A DNA stretch of 64,000 nt from JBCBUE01 sp039818285 (lineage in GTDB: Bacteria; Planctomycetota; Phycisphaerae; Phycisphaerales; Phycisphaeraceae). The stretch lies in contig JBCBUE010000001.1 of NCBI GenBank assembly GCA_039818285.1, positions 1 to 64,000 of the forward strand. The letters are read 5' to 3'. A program made the position numbers and the translations under genes. The notes beneath the pieces are model-generated. The model worked only from the letters and a program-made list of their open reading frames with translations. It ran no database searches and had not been told where the DNA came from. Shown piece by piece: positions 35,390-42,730 of the stretch (its first letter is position 1; each line of letters starts with the position of its first letter).

Positions 35390-36043
35390 CGCAACCCAAG
35401 TTCATCCGCCTGTTGCCGTTCTCCTCGCGAGGCCGCCGGGACGCGACCGAGGAGCAAGCACGAACGATGGCCACCTCGCGGAGCGCTGGTTCCAGTTGTC
35501 GGGCGGTGGACTCGCGGTGATCCGCGAAGACGCTGCACGGCCTCCAGACGCCCACGCCGCGTGCCTTCCACGGCCCAAGAACGGGGCGATTGGCCGAAAG
35601 AACAAGATGCCCGAGTCGGCCCAAACCTCGCAACCTCCGCTTCAAGCTTCGCTTCCGGGAAAGTTGCGGAGCCATCATCGAGCGGACGGGCCCCGTCGGA
35701 CCGCATAGCGTACCGGCCGACATCTCTAACTCTATTACTCATCATTATTAATGAAAATCATCTAGTTTCAGCCGGCTTGGCGCGCATCTCCAGGACACGT
35801 CTTGACGAGTCGTGAGATGCCCCGGACCACCTAAACCCGTAGAGCGGTATAGTCTAGTCCATAAGGCTTCGATCTTGTCGATCTCTTTCGGTATTCAAGC
35901 CAAAGATCATTGACATCGGCCATTTTTCCCGTATATTTTCGATAGATCGATTTTCGCGGTGTCATGTAGCGTTTCTCTAAATACAGTCTCAGACCTTTGA
36001 TGGTCTAGTCAATTAACGATGACTCTCTAACTAGGAGGTTTTG
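35390..36043. other. Long intergenic region, mostly non-coding
   Basis: The first ~320 bases are GC-rich with short overlapping frames on both strands; none reads like a protein and no start site is convincing, so they may be eroded gene remnants. From about 35720 the composition turns AT-rich and looks regulatory for the PEP-CTERM gene at 36044. Two copies of the recurring motif lie here, at 35850-35865 and 36001-36011. Confidence 0.5.
35850..36011. promoter_or_regulatory. Two operator-like motifs before PEP-CTERM gene 36044
   Basis: TAGTCTAGTCCATAAG (35850-35865) contains TGGACTAG on the minus strand, and TGGTCTAGTCA lies at 36001-36011. They match the motif family at 12793, 18238, 21970 and 22055. 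The 14-mer ATGACTCTCTAACT at 36019-36032 is nearly the same as that at 18344-18357. Confidence 0.45.
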
Positions 36044-36679
36044 ATGAATAGCAAGTACGGAATGCTGCTCGGTGCGGGCCTGTCGCTGCTGGTCGCGCAC
36101 TCGTCGTCGGCGGCGATCGTCGCCAGCTTCGAGTTTGACAACGCCGGTCAGCCCGAAGGCTGGACCCTGAACAACGCATTACGCTCGGTCAACGGGAATG
36201 GGTTCCTGCGTGGCAACGCCAGTACCAACGACCCGCAGATGATCCTCGACGAGAGTCTTGAACTCACCCGTACCGCCGCTTCGACCGCCTGGGACGAGTT
36301 GATCGTTGTGGTGAGCGAGTACGACGCGTTTAGCAACAACCCCGGCGATGCCGGCAGCCTGATCACCGATACGGATACGACCGGAGTTGTGGCGATCTTC
36401 AACCTTCAGGGTGGGGTCCTCACTGAAAACCTAGGCACCCCGACGGCCTCTGCCGTCGACAGCAACGGGTTCGTGACCCTGACGTGGGACATCAGCGCAC
36501 TCTCGACCGCGACCACGGGTCGCATCCGGATCGACCCCGTGGGCGGGCCGGACACGACCGGCAACTCGTTCTTCGTCGACTCGATCACGCTTACCGACGA
36601 CAACCCCATCCCCGAGCCCGCTTCGTTGGCCCTCGTTGGCCTGGGCTGCCTGGTGATGGCTTCGCGCCGTCGCAAGTGA
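36044..36679 (+). CDS. PEP-CTERM exported beta-sandwich protein
   Basis: A 211-residue secreted protein. The signal peptide LLGAGLSLLVAHSSSAA is followed by a jelly-roll-like domain (SFEFDNAGQPEGWTL to IRIDPVGGPDTTGNSFFVDS) and the sorting tag PIPEPASLALVGLGCLVMAS plus RRRK. AGGAGG lies five bases before ATG 36044. Unlike the other PEP-CTERM genes it has no pseudopilin partner directly downstream, and it ends in an intrinsic terminator, so it is probably a single-gene transcript. It may be a surface glycan-binding protein. Confidence 0.82.
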   Translation: MNSKYGMLLGAGLSLLVAHSSSAAIVASFEFDNAGQPEGWTLNNALRSVNGNGFLRGNASTNDPQMILDESLELTRTAASTAWDELIVVVSEYDAFSNNPGDAGSLITDTDTTGVVAIFNLQGGVLTENLGTPTASAVDSNGFVTLTWDISALSTATTGRIRIDPVGGPDTTGNSFFVDSITLTDDNPIPEPASLALVGLGCLVMASRRRK

Positions 36680-36708
36680 GCCAAGTTGATTTTTGTTGAA
36701 ATCCAAAG

Positions 36709-36738
36709 GGTGCCCCCAGAGCGGGGCACCTTTTTTTT
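36709..36738 (+). terminator. Intrinsic terminator after PEP-CTERM gene
   Basis: Stem GGTGCCCC (36709-36716) with GGGGCACC (36723-36730), a 6-base loop and eight Ts (36731-36738). This is the clearest rho-independent terminator in the window. Confidence 0.9.
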
Positions 36739-36884
36739 GTCGCCGAGCGTTCGCTCGGTCACTGCTTGAGGCGAACGCGGCCGGCATGTTGGGGTCAATG
36801 CTTGGTGCGGAGGGCCCGCCCGCCATGCAGCAGCGACCGATCGGACGCGAAGAGTCAAGCACTTCCACCCTTAGGAAGCCAATC

Positions 36885-38363
36885 GTGAATGCCAGCGTCT
36901 CGAGATGGTCTGCGTTTGTCATCGTTTTCCTGTCGCTGCTCACCGGGCGGACCACTTCGGTCGTGGCGGAGCGCATTGACGACCGCCCCAACATCATCTG
37001 GGTGTTCTGCGACGACATGGGGTGGGCGGACCTGGGCGCGAACGGCTCGGTGGACGACGCCAAGACGCCGAACCTCGACGACCTGGCCGAGCGGGGCGTG
37101 CGGTTCACCAGCGGCACCATCACCGCGCCCCAGTGCTCGCCCAGCCGCGCGGGCCTGTTGACCGGGCGTTACCAGCAGCGTTTCGGCTTCGGCCACATCG
37201 GGCTTGGCCCGTTGCCCTTGTCCGAGATCACCATCGCCGAGCGCCTGGCCGACGCGGGGTACGCCACCGGCATGATCGGCAAGTGGCACCTCGAACCCAA
37301 CGCGGCGACCCCCGACTTCAACCGGGAACGCACCGGAGACCCCAAGCGGGTTCCGCCGCCGGAGGAGTTCCTCCGTTACTTCCCCGAGCAACGCGGTTTC
37401 ACGGACGTGTACAAAGGGGAGATCCAGCAGTACCGCCGGACGTACCGGCTCAACGGGCAGGACTTGCCCGAGGGCGCCGGCCCGATCCAGACGGTGCAGC
37501 ACCCCGGCTACCGCTTGACCACGCAGACGCAAGCGGCGTTGGCGTTCATCACGCGGCATCGCGATCAGCCATTCTTCCTGTACCTGGCCTATTTCGCGCC
37601 GCACGTCCCGCTGGAAGCGACGCCCGAGCTGTTGATGCGTTTCCCCGGGCCGATGGCCGAACGCCGCCGGCACGCGCTGGCGATGAACGCCGCGATGGAC
37701 GACGGTGTCGGCGCGATCGTCAAACGCCTCGAGACGCTGGGCCTGGCGGACAACACCATGATCGTGTTCCTCTCGGACAACGGCGCTCCGATCAAGATCA
37801 CGAAGGAAGACCGCACGCTCGAGTGGAAAGGCGGGGCTTGGGATGGCTCGATCAACGACCCGCTCAATGGCGAGAAGGGGACGATCCTGGAGGGCGGCAT
37901 CCGCGTGCCGTTCGTCATGGCGTGGCCGGGGCAGATCCCGGGCGGGCAGGTGGTCGACGAGCCCATCAGCAGTCTCGACCTGGCCGCGACGAGCATGGCG
38001 ATGGCCGGGCTGGAGCCGGCCGAGACCATGGATGGGGTCGACCTGCTGCCGAGCCTGGTCGATGGCGAGCCCATAGTCGAGCGCGACCTGTTCTGGCGGT
38101 TCTGGGGGCAGTCGGCGGTGCGTCGGGGGGACTGGAAGCTGCTGGTGCTCGCCACGGGCGAGCGTTACCTGTTCAATCTCGCCGACGATCCAAGCGAGCA
38201 ACACAACTTGGCGTCGGAGCACCCCGATCGCGTCGACCGCCTGTACCGGTCGCTCGAATCCTGGGCCGGGCAACTCGAGCCCGCGGGGTTGCCAAGCGGC
38301 AACCTGAACGACCAGGAGCAGAAGTTCTACGAGGCGTTCCTCGGTCGGCCCATCGATCGATAA
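36885..38363 (+). CDS. Secreted sulfatase, canonical CSPSR
   Basis: A 492-residue arylsulfatase-type enzyme. The canonical site is C84-S-P-S-R, then AGLLTGRYQQRFGFGH and MIGKWHLEPN. The metal-site start NIIWVFCDDMGWADLGANG and VFLSDNGAPIKI are clear. GTG 36885 is preferred because AGGAAG lies six bases upstream and a signal peptide follows at once (FVIVFLSLLTGRTTSVVA). The longer frame from 36693 runs through the terminator. It stands alone between the terminator and a degenerate region. Confidence 0.87.
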   Translation: MNASVSRWSAFVIVFLSLLTGRTTSVVAERIDDRPNIIWVFCDDMGWADLGANGSVDDAKTPNLDDLAERGVRFTSGTITAPQCSPSRAGLLTGRYQQRFGFGHIGLGPLPLSEITIAERLADAGYATGMIGKWHLEPNAATPDFNRERTGDPKRVPPPEEFLRYFPEQRGFTDVYKGEIQQYRRTYRLNGQDLPEGAGPIQTVQHPGYRLTTQTQAALAFITRHRDQPFFLYLAYFAPHVPLEATPELLMRFPGPMAERRRHALAMNAAMDDGVGAIVKRLETLGLADNTMIVFLSDNGAPIKITKEDRTLEWKGGAWDGSINDPLNGEKGTILEGGIRVPFVMAWPGQIPGGQVVDEPISSLDLAATSMAMAGLEPAETMDGVDLLPSLVDGEPIVERDLFWRFWGQSAVRRGDWKLLVLATGERYLFNLADDPSEQHNLASEHPDRVDRLYRSLESWAGQLEPAGLPSGNLNDQEQKFYEAFLGRPIDR

Positions 38364-38918
38364 TGGCTGAGACTGGGGCAGCCAGCGAGCCGACCCGCGC
38401 CGACGCGCTTGACGTGGTCGCTGCCAAGCGTCGCGCCGACGCCGCGATGAAGTGATTGCGGGTCGTCACGACCGCCGCACAGATCGGTGTCCGCTCGCCA
38501 AGCCCCCCAGCTATTGACTCGCAACACAGGCGACCTGCTCGACGCCCCAGATGTACCGCACCCTGTCGACGCGGCGAATCGTCAGGTCGTTGATGAGCAT
38601 GTACGGCTCGGTGACGTCATGCGTGCCAGACGTGTCGGTCCGATTTGCGTCACGACCTCGGGTCGACGCCGCGGATCCGGCTCGATCAGCTCAATGAGTT
38701 CGCTTGGGGCGTCGCCAACGCCCTGCCGCGATCAATGCATCCCTCGCTCGCCAGCCTTCACTAGCAACAATCGATCAAATCGATCTAAATTATTATTTTT
38801 CATGTTTTTATGATTCTTTCGCCAAAGCCCGCGAGAGATCACGGCGTCAGTCGATTCTCGGATGTGCACGGTGAAGCCCGCCTCGAACCAATAGCTTGCC
38901 GAGTTATGTGAACCTGTA
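38364..38918. other. Intergenic region with possible gene relic
   Basis: No intact gene is seen. On the minus strand an open frame of about 59 codons without a start ends at a stop at 38511-38513. It reads protein-like near its end (THDVTEPYMLINDLTIRRVD, then RVRYIWGVEQ), and a neighbouring frame continues upstream in a protein-like way, as after a frameshift. It may be the eroded C-terminus of an unrecognised gene. On the plus strand a 30-codon frame at 38363-38455 is not convincing. Confidence 0.35.
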
Positions 38919-38949
38919 TTGACACTATTATGAGTTTAATTCATAATAG
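38919..38949 (+). promoter_or_regulatory. Promoter with overlapping operator
   Basis: A perfect -35 box TTGACA (38919-38924) and a -10 box CATAAT (38942-38947) are separated by 17 bases. The inverted repeat CTATTATGA (38925-38933) with TCATAATAG (38941-38949), 7-base centre, fills the spacer and covers the -10 box. It points at the PEP-CTERM gene at 39024. The GntR/LacI-type regulator at 39916-41097 is the obvious candidate repressor. Confidence 0.75.
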
Positions 38950-39023
38950 GTTCATTGCGGGTCGGCAGTCGTCGGCTCACCCTTTTCGAAGGCTCCGATT
39001 CACGTTCCTCAGGAGGTCTCAAA

Positions 39024-39839
39024 ATGAATACTCAAATGACGATTGGTTCGGCCACGCTCTTGCTTCTCGGCTCCACGGCTTCGGCCGGGCCCATCACCAC
39101 GCCGTTCGTCGAGACGTTCGATGACGCGGTCACCCCCGTGACGCTCGGCTTCAACGACTTCGGCGGGGCCGTGAACCCCGCCGATGTGGGGGCCAACGGC
39201 ACCAACCCCGGCGTCAACATCGCGAACGGCCAGCTCGTCATCTTCGACAACACCGACTTCGGCGACGTCGCGACCGCGCTCGTCCAGCCGAGCTTCCCCG
39301 CCGCCACGCCGTTCACGGTCTCGGCCGATTTCTCGGTCGCCGCGACATCGGGCGATAACTTCGACTTCACGAACAGCCGCATCGGCGTCCTCGCCAACGG
39401 CATCGACCCGAACAATTTCAACCAGACCTTCTCCGGCCTGTTTGCCTACGTCGAGAACATCAACGTCAGCGGAGACGAGTACGTCTTCCGCCTCGCCAAC
39501 GACGACACCATCCTGGCCACCAGCCCGGTCTTCGACCTGACCGACGGCACCCCCGACTTCAGCATCCAGCTCGATGGTGTCTTCTTGCCCAGCACCGACC
39601 TCGAGCTCACGGCCACGTTCACCGACGCGGGCGGCGAAAACATCGTGGCCCCACTCGTGCAAACCGTGGTCGGCGTCGACATCCCGGGCGGCGCCAATGC
39701 GGGGGTCCGCGCTTCGATCGGCTTCAACAACTTCGAGGTCGGCGTGGACAACCTCAGCGTCGCCGTGATCCCCGAGCCGGCCTCGCTCGCGCTCGTCGGC
39801 GCCGCCCTGGCCTGCGTGGTCGCTCGTCGACGCTGGTGA
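39024..39839 (+). CDS. PEP-CTERM exported protein
   Basis: A 271-residue secreted protein with signal peptide ATLLLLGSTASA and C-terminal tag VIPEPASLALVGAALACVV plus ARRRW. The mature part is beta-rich (PFVETFDDAVTPVTLGFND to GFNNFEVGVDNLSV), like concanavalin-type or jelly-roll glycan-binding domains. AGGAGG lies seven bases before ATG 39024. It is transcribed from the operator-covered promoter at 38919-38949 and is followed after 76 bases by the regulator gene, which may be autoregulated with it. Confidence 0.82.
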   Translation: MNTQMTIGSATLLLLGSTASAGPITTPFVETFDDAVTPVTLGFNDFGGAVNPADVGANGTNPGVNIANGQLVIFDNTDFGDVATALVQPSFPAATPFTVSADFSVAATSGDNFDFTNSRIGVLANGIDPNNFNQTFSGLFAYVENINVSGDEYVFRLANDDTILATSPVFDLTDGTPDFSIQLDGVFLPSTDLELTATFTDAGGENIVAPLVQTVVGVDIPGGANAGVRASIGFNNFEVGVDNLSVAVIPEPASLALVGAALACVVARRRW

Positions 39840-39915
39840 AGCTGTGACTTGCCGCGTGGGTCGGTTGACGCCGGCCGCACGCCTTTCTGCCGCGATCTCG
39901 ACGACAATCGATGTC

Positions 39916-41097
39916 ATGAACACCGCCACTTCCAATCGCCATCACGACCCCCTCGCTCCGCTCCGCGGCGCCTATCCCAGCCGGGGCGCCGCCGATGTTC
40001 TCTGCGAACGCGTCGCCAACGTGCTGACGGCGGGCGGTTTCGAGGTCGGCGAACGCTTCCTCACGGACGACGAGCTGGCCGAGACCACGGGCCTGAGCCG
40101 GTCGACCGTGCGGCGGGCGATCGCCGTGCTCCGGGCGCAGGGCTGGCTGCACAGCACGGCCGGCCGCGGCACGTTCGTGGGACGTCGCGAAGGGCCGACG
40201 CCCAGCTCCGACGAAGGCCGTTCGCCGGCTTCCACATCGCTTCGGATCGGCGTGCTGGCCTACTCGGTGAGCTCGCCCGAGTTCGACTGGTTCACACCGA
40301 GCGTGATGCGCGGCATCCAACCCGTCGCCGCCGAGACGCACGCGCGGGTCGAGCTGATCGGCGGGCTGGGCCACGCGATCGACGACGCTCTGGCTCAATT
40401 GGACCGCCTAGCGCCGGACGCCCTGATCTGCCTCTCGGTCAACCCCAGCGACGAACTGCTGCTCCGTCACGCGTCGCAGCGCGGGCTGCGTTGCCTGATC
40501 GCCGGCACCGCGTTCCCCGAGCTGGACGTCCCCCGCGTCTGCGAGGACAACCGAGGCGGCATGGACATGGTCGTCCGCAAGGTCGCCGAACAAGGGCATC
40601 GCCGCATCGGGCTGATGATGCGTCGCTGGCCGGGCGCCTGGCTGCTCAAACGTCACGAGCAATGGCACGACACGCTGCGCGACCTGGGCTTCGACCACGA
40701 CGAAGGCCTCATGCACTGGCTACCGAATCGCGATGAGGCTTACGTCGCTCGCTCCGCTCACGACGCCGTCGAGGCGTGGTTCGATCGCGCCAAGCCCACC
40801 GCCGTGATCTGCGGTCACTACGGCCCGACGCTGCACCTCGGCCAGCTCATCCGGCAACGCCGGCTCACGACCCCCGCCGATCTGTCCGTGGCGGTCATCG
40901 ACCAGCACGCGGACGCCACGAAGATGCTCGGCGTCAGGCCGGCGATGGCGTCGTTACCCCTGCAGGAGATCGGCCGGACCCTCGCCCGCCAGGCCGTCGA
41001 CTGGTGTCGCGGCCAGACGCCGCCGTCGCTGACCCGGCTGCCGATGACCTGGACCGACGGCGCGACGCTCGGCCCGACCGCGGAGGTCAAGCCATGA
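39916..41097 (+). CDS. GntR/LacI-type sugar-responsive regulator
   Basis: A 393-residue protein with a GntR winged helix at about residues 20-90 (LTDDELAETTGLSRSTVRRA) and a LacI-type sugar-binding domain (LRIGVLAYSVSSPEFDWFT to the C-terminus). It has the same layout as the regulator at 11622-12734 but is only distantly similar. ATG 39916 (MNTATS) is chosen over the longer frame from 39844. Its stop overlaps the ATG of the next gene (ATGA). It probably represses the promoter at 38919-38949 and so the cassette that runs to 44983. The ligand is unknown. Confidence 0.83.
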   Translation: MNTATSNRHHDPLAPLRGAYPSRGAADVLCERVANVLTAGGFEVGERFLTDDELAETTGLSRSTVRRAIAVLRAQGWLHSTAGRGTFVGRREGPTPSSDEGRSPASTSLRIGVLAYSVSSPEFDWFTPSVMRGIQPVAAETHARVELIGGLGHAIDDALAQLDRLAPDALICLSVNPSDELLLRHASQRGLRCLIAGTAFPELDVPRVCEDNRGGMDMVVRKVAEQGHRRIGLMMRRWPGAWLLKRHEQWHDTLRDLGFDHDEGLMHWLPNRDEAYVARSAHDAVEAWFDRAKPTAVICGHYGPTLHLGQLIRQRRLTTPADLSVAVIDQHADATKMLGVRPAMASLPLQEIGRTLARQAVDWCRGQTPPSLTRLPMTWTDGATLGPTAEVKP

Positions 41098-41864
41098 CGG
41101 ATTCACCCGCATGTAATTTAGTTCCGGGCAAGTGCTGGCTAGGTGTCGTTTTCACGCTCGGCGTTGCCGCGACGCCCTTCTCGCAAGCCGAGGAGGTCGT
41201 GTACCGCGAGACGTTCCCCAATCCAACAGGCCAAGCCCAATCGCTCGTTGAATACGCGTGGACGTATCACCTCGGCCCGGCGGGCTGGGACGAGACCCGC
41301 AACGACGCGACCCAGTCGCTGGTCAACGAGAGCCGTGGCTCGCAGCCCGACGCCGCGCCCGTCGCTTCGGGAGACGACGCGACCTCGCCCAATGGCTACG
41401 TGGTCAACGCCCTCGGGCCGGACGGACTCGATGACGATCCCTGGTGGAATCGCCTCAGCCTGTACGTCACCGAAGAGGTCGCGATCGATCAATCGACGCA
41501 CGCGCTCACCGCCATGAGCGTCGATCTGGCTGTGAGCCAACCCGACGCCGCACGCTTCGTCGTTCGCGTCGGCGATCGATGGTTGGCGTCGGCTGAGGCT
41601 TTCGAGCCCACTCCGCTGGCGGGATACGCCGTGTACGACCGATTCGCCGCCGATCACGCCGAGTGCCGGCTCGATTTCCACGTCGCCGAGTGGCTGCCCC
41701 TGGCGTTCGTGCCGGGCACGACCATGAGCCTCGACCTCGACACCACGCCGATCACCCTGCCCGACGGCCCGCTCACCGCCGTGGGCCTGCTGATTCAGCC
41801 CACCGGGTTCGAGGCGTTCGACAACTTCACGATCTACGGCGTTTCCAACACGCCCTCCCCATGA
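41094..41864 (+). CDS. Secreted beta-rich protein of unknown function
   Basis: A 256-residue protein with an N-terminal hydrophobic signal (WLGVVFTLGVAATPFSQA) and a beta-rich body reminiscent of the jelly-roll domains of its PEP-CTERM neighbours (ETFPNPTGQAQSLVEYAW, FEAFDNFTIYGV). It has no PEP-CTERM tag. GGAGG lies before its ATG, which overlaps the regulator's stop, so it is coupled to it. By position it takes the place of the PEP-CTERM gene in the second cassette. A carbohydrate-binding role is inference. Confidence 0.7.
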   Translation: MTDSPACNLVPGKCWLGVVFTLGVAATPFSQAEEVVYRETFPNPTGQAQSLVEYAWTYHLGPAGWDETRNDATQSLVNESRGSQPDAAPVASGDDATSPNGYVVNALGPDGLDDDPWWNRLSLYVTEEVAIDQSTHALTAMSVDLAVSQPDAARFVVRVGDRWLASAEAFEPTPLAGYAVYDRFAADHAECRLDFHVAEWLPLAFVPGTTMSLDLDTTPITLPDGPLTAVGLLIQPTGFEAFDNFTIYGVSNTPSP

Positions 41865-41893
41865 CTCTCTTTTCCCCGACTGGGAGACCTTTT

Positions 41894-42688
41894 ATGCTCG
41901 CCTCTGCATCGCCCCAACCGCATCGACGCCACGCCTTCACGCTGATCGAGCTGCTCGTGGTCATCTCGATCATCGCGCTACTGATCGCCGTCCTGCTGCC
42001 CGCTCTTCAGGCGGCTCGAGAGACCGCCCGTGCGACAAAGTGCGGCGCGACCCTCCGGCAGATCGGCATCGCCGTCGCCGCGTACGAAGTGGATTACGGC
42101 GTGATGCCCATCGGCATTCACAGCTTCAGCCCGGTCTATTTCGATTGGACCTTCAGCCTCGCCGACGATTACATGGGCGGCGGCGGCGACGGCCCCGCGA
42201 TCGGCCAGCAACGCGAGCGTGTCCTGCAATGCCCGAGCGCCGAGCAAGCCGTCGAAACACCGGGCAGCGATGCCAACCACTACTCGTCGCACCCACGGCT
42301 GATGCCCAACGTCCTCGATCAAGACTTCCACGCCGGCGGCGGCGCGCTGCTGCAGGCTTATCGATCCGACCAGGTCCTCGACGCCAGCGACAAGTTTCTT
42401 GTCATCGACGGAGCCCTGAACCCCAGCCAGAACGACAGCGCCGAGCCGATCGCGCGAAACATCGACGGATTCCGAATCTTCTACCAAGGCCTGGTCGAGG
42501 CGCCAGGAACCGATCTCGACGTCACGATCGATACCGGCGATAACACCGACTCGGTCGGAAATACCCAGCAGCCTCGCTTCCGCCACGGCGGCAACTCGAC
42601 CGCCAACGCGGTACACGTGGACGGACACGTTCAGACACATCGCTTCGGCGAGATGACGGCCAGGGCCACACGTCTGATCGAACCCTAA
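41894..42688 (+). CDS. Prepilin-type (pseudopilin) protein
   Basis: A 264-residue protein with leader ending RRHA-FTLIELLVVISIIALLIA (alanine, not glycine, at -1) and helix VLLPALQAARETAR. Near the C-terminus FRHGGNSTANAVHVDGHV is the DG-containing tail of the planctomycete type II secretion-like proteins. GGGAG lies seven bases before ATG 41894; an in-frame ATG at 41861 that overlaps the previous stop (ATGA) would add 11 residues and cannot be ruled out. It is followed by an Asp-box protein. Confidence 0.82.
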   Translation: MLASASPQPHRRHAFTLIELLVVISIIALLIAVLLPALQAARETARATKCGATLRQIGIAVAAYEVDYGVMPIGIHSFSPVYFDWTFSLADDYMGGGGDGPAIGQQRERVLQCPSAEQAVETPGSDANHYSSHPRLMPNVLDQDFHAGGGALLQAYRSDQVLDASDKFLVIDGALNPSQNDSAEPIARNIDGFRIFYQGLVEAPGTDLDVTIDTGDNTDSVGNTQQPRFRHGGNSTANAVHVDGHVQTHRFGEMTARATRLIEP

Positions 42689-42730
42689 TGCTCAGCCACG
42701 AGAACGACGCAAGGATCGAAAGCCGATCGC

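Noticed and set aside
35402..35745. Short minus-strand frames after the sulfatase at 33890-35389
   Set aside because: Compositional shadows with no convincing start or family; they may be remnants but cannot be supported as genes.
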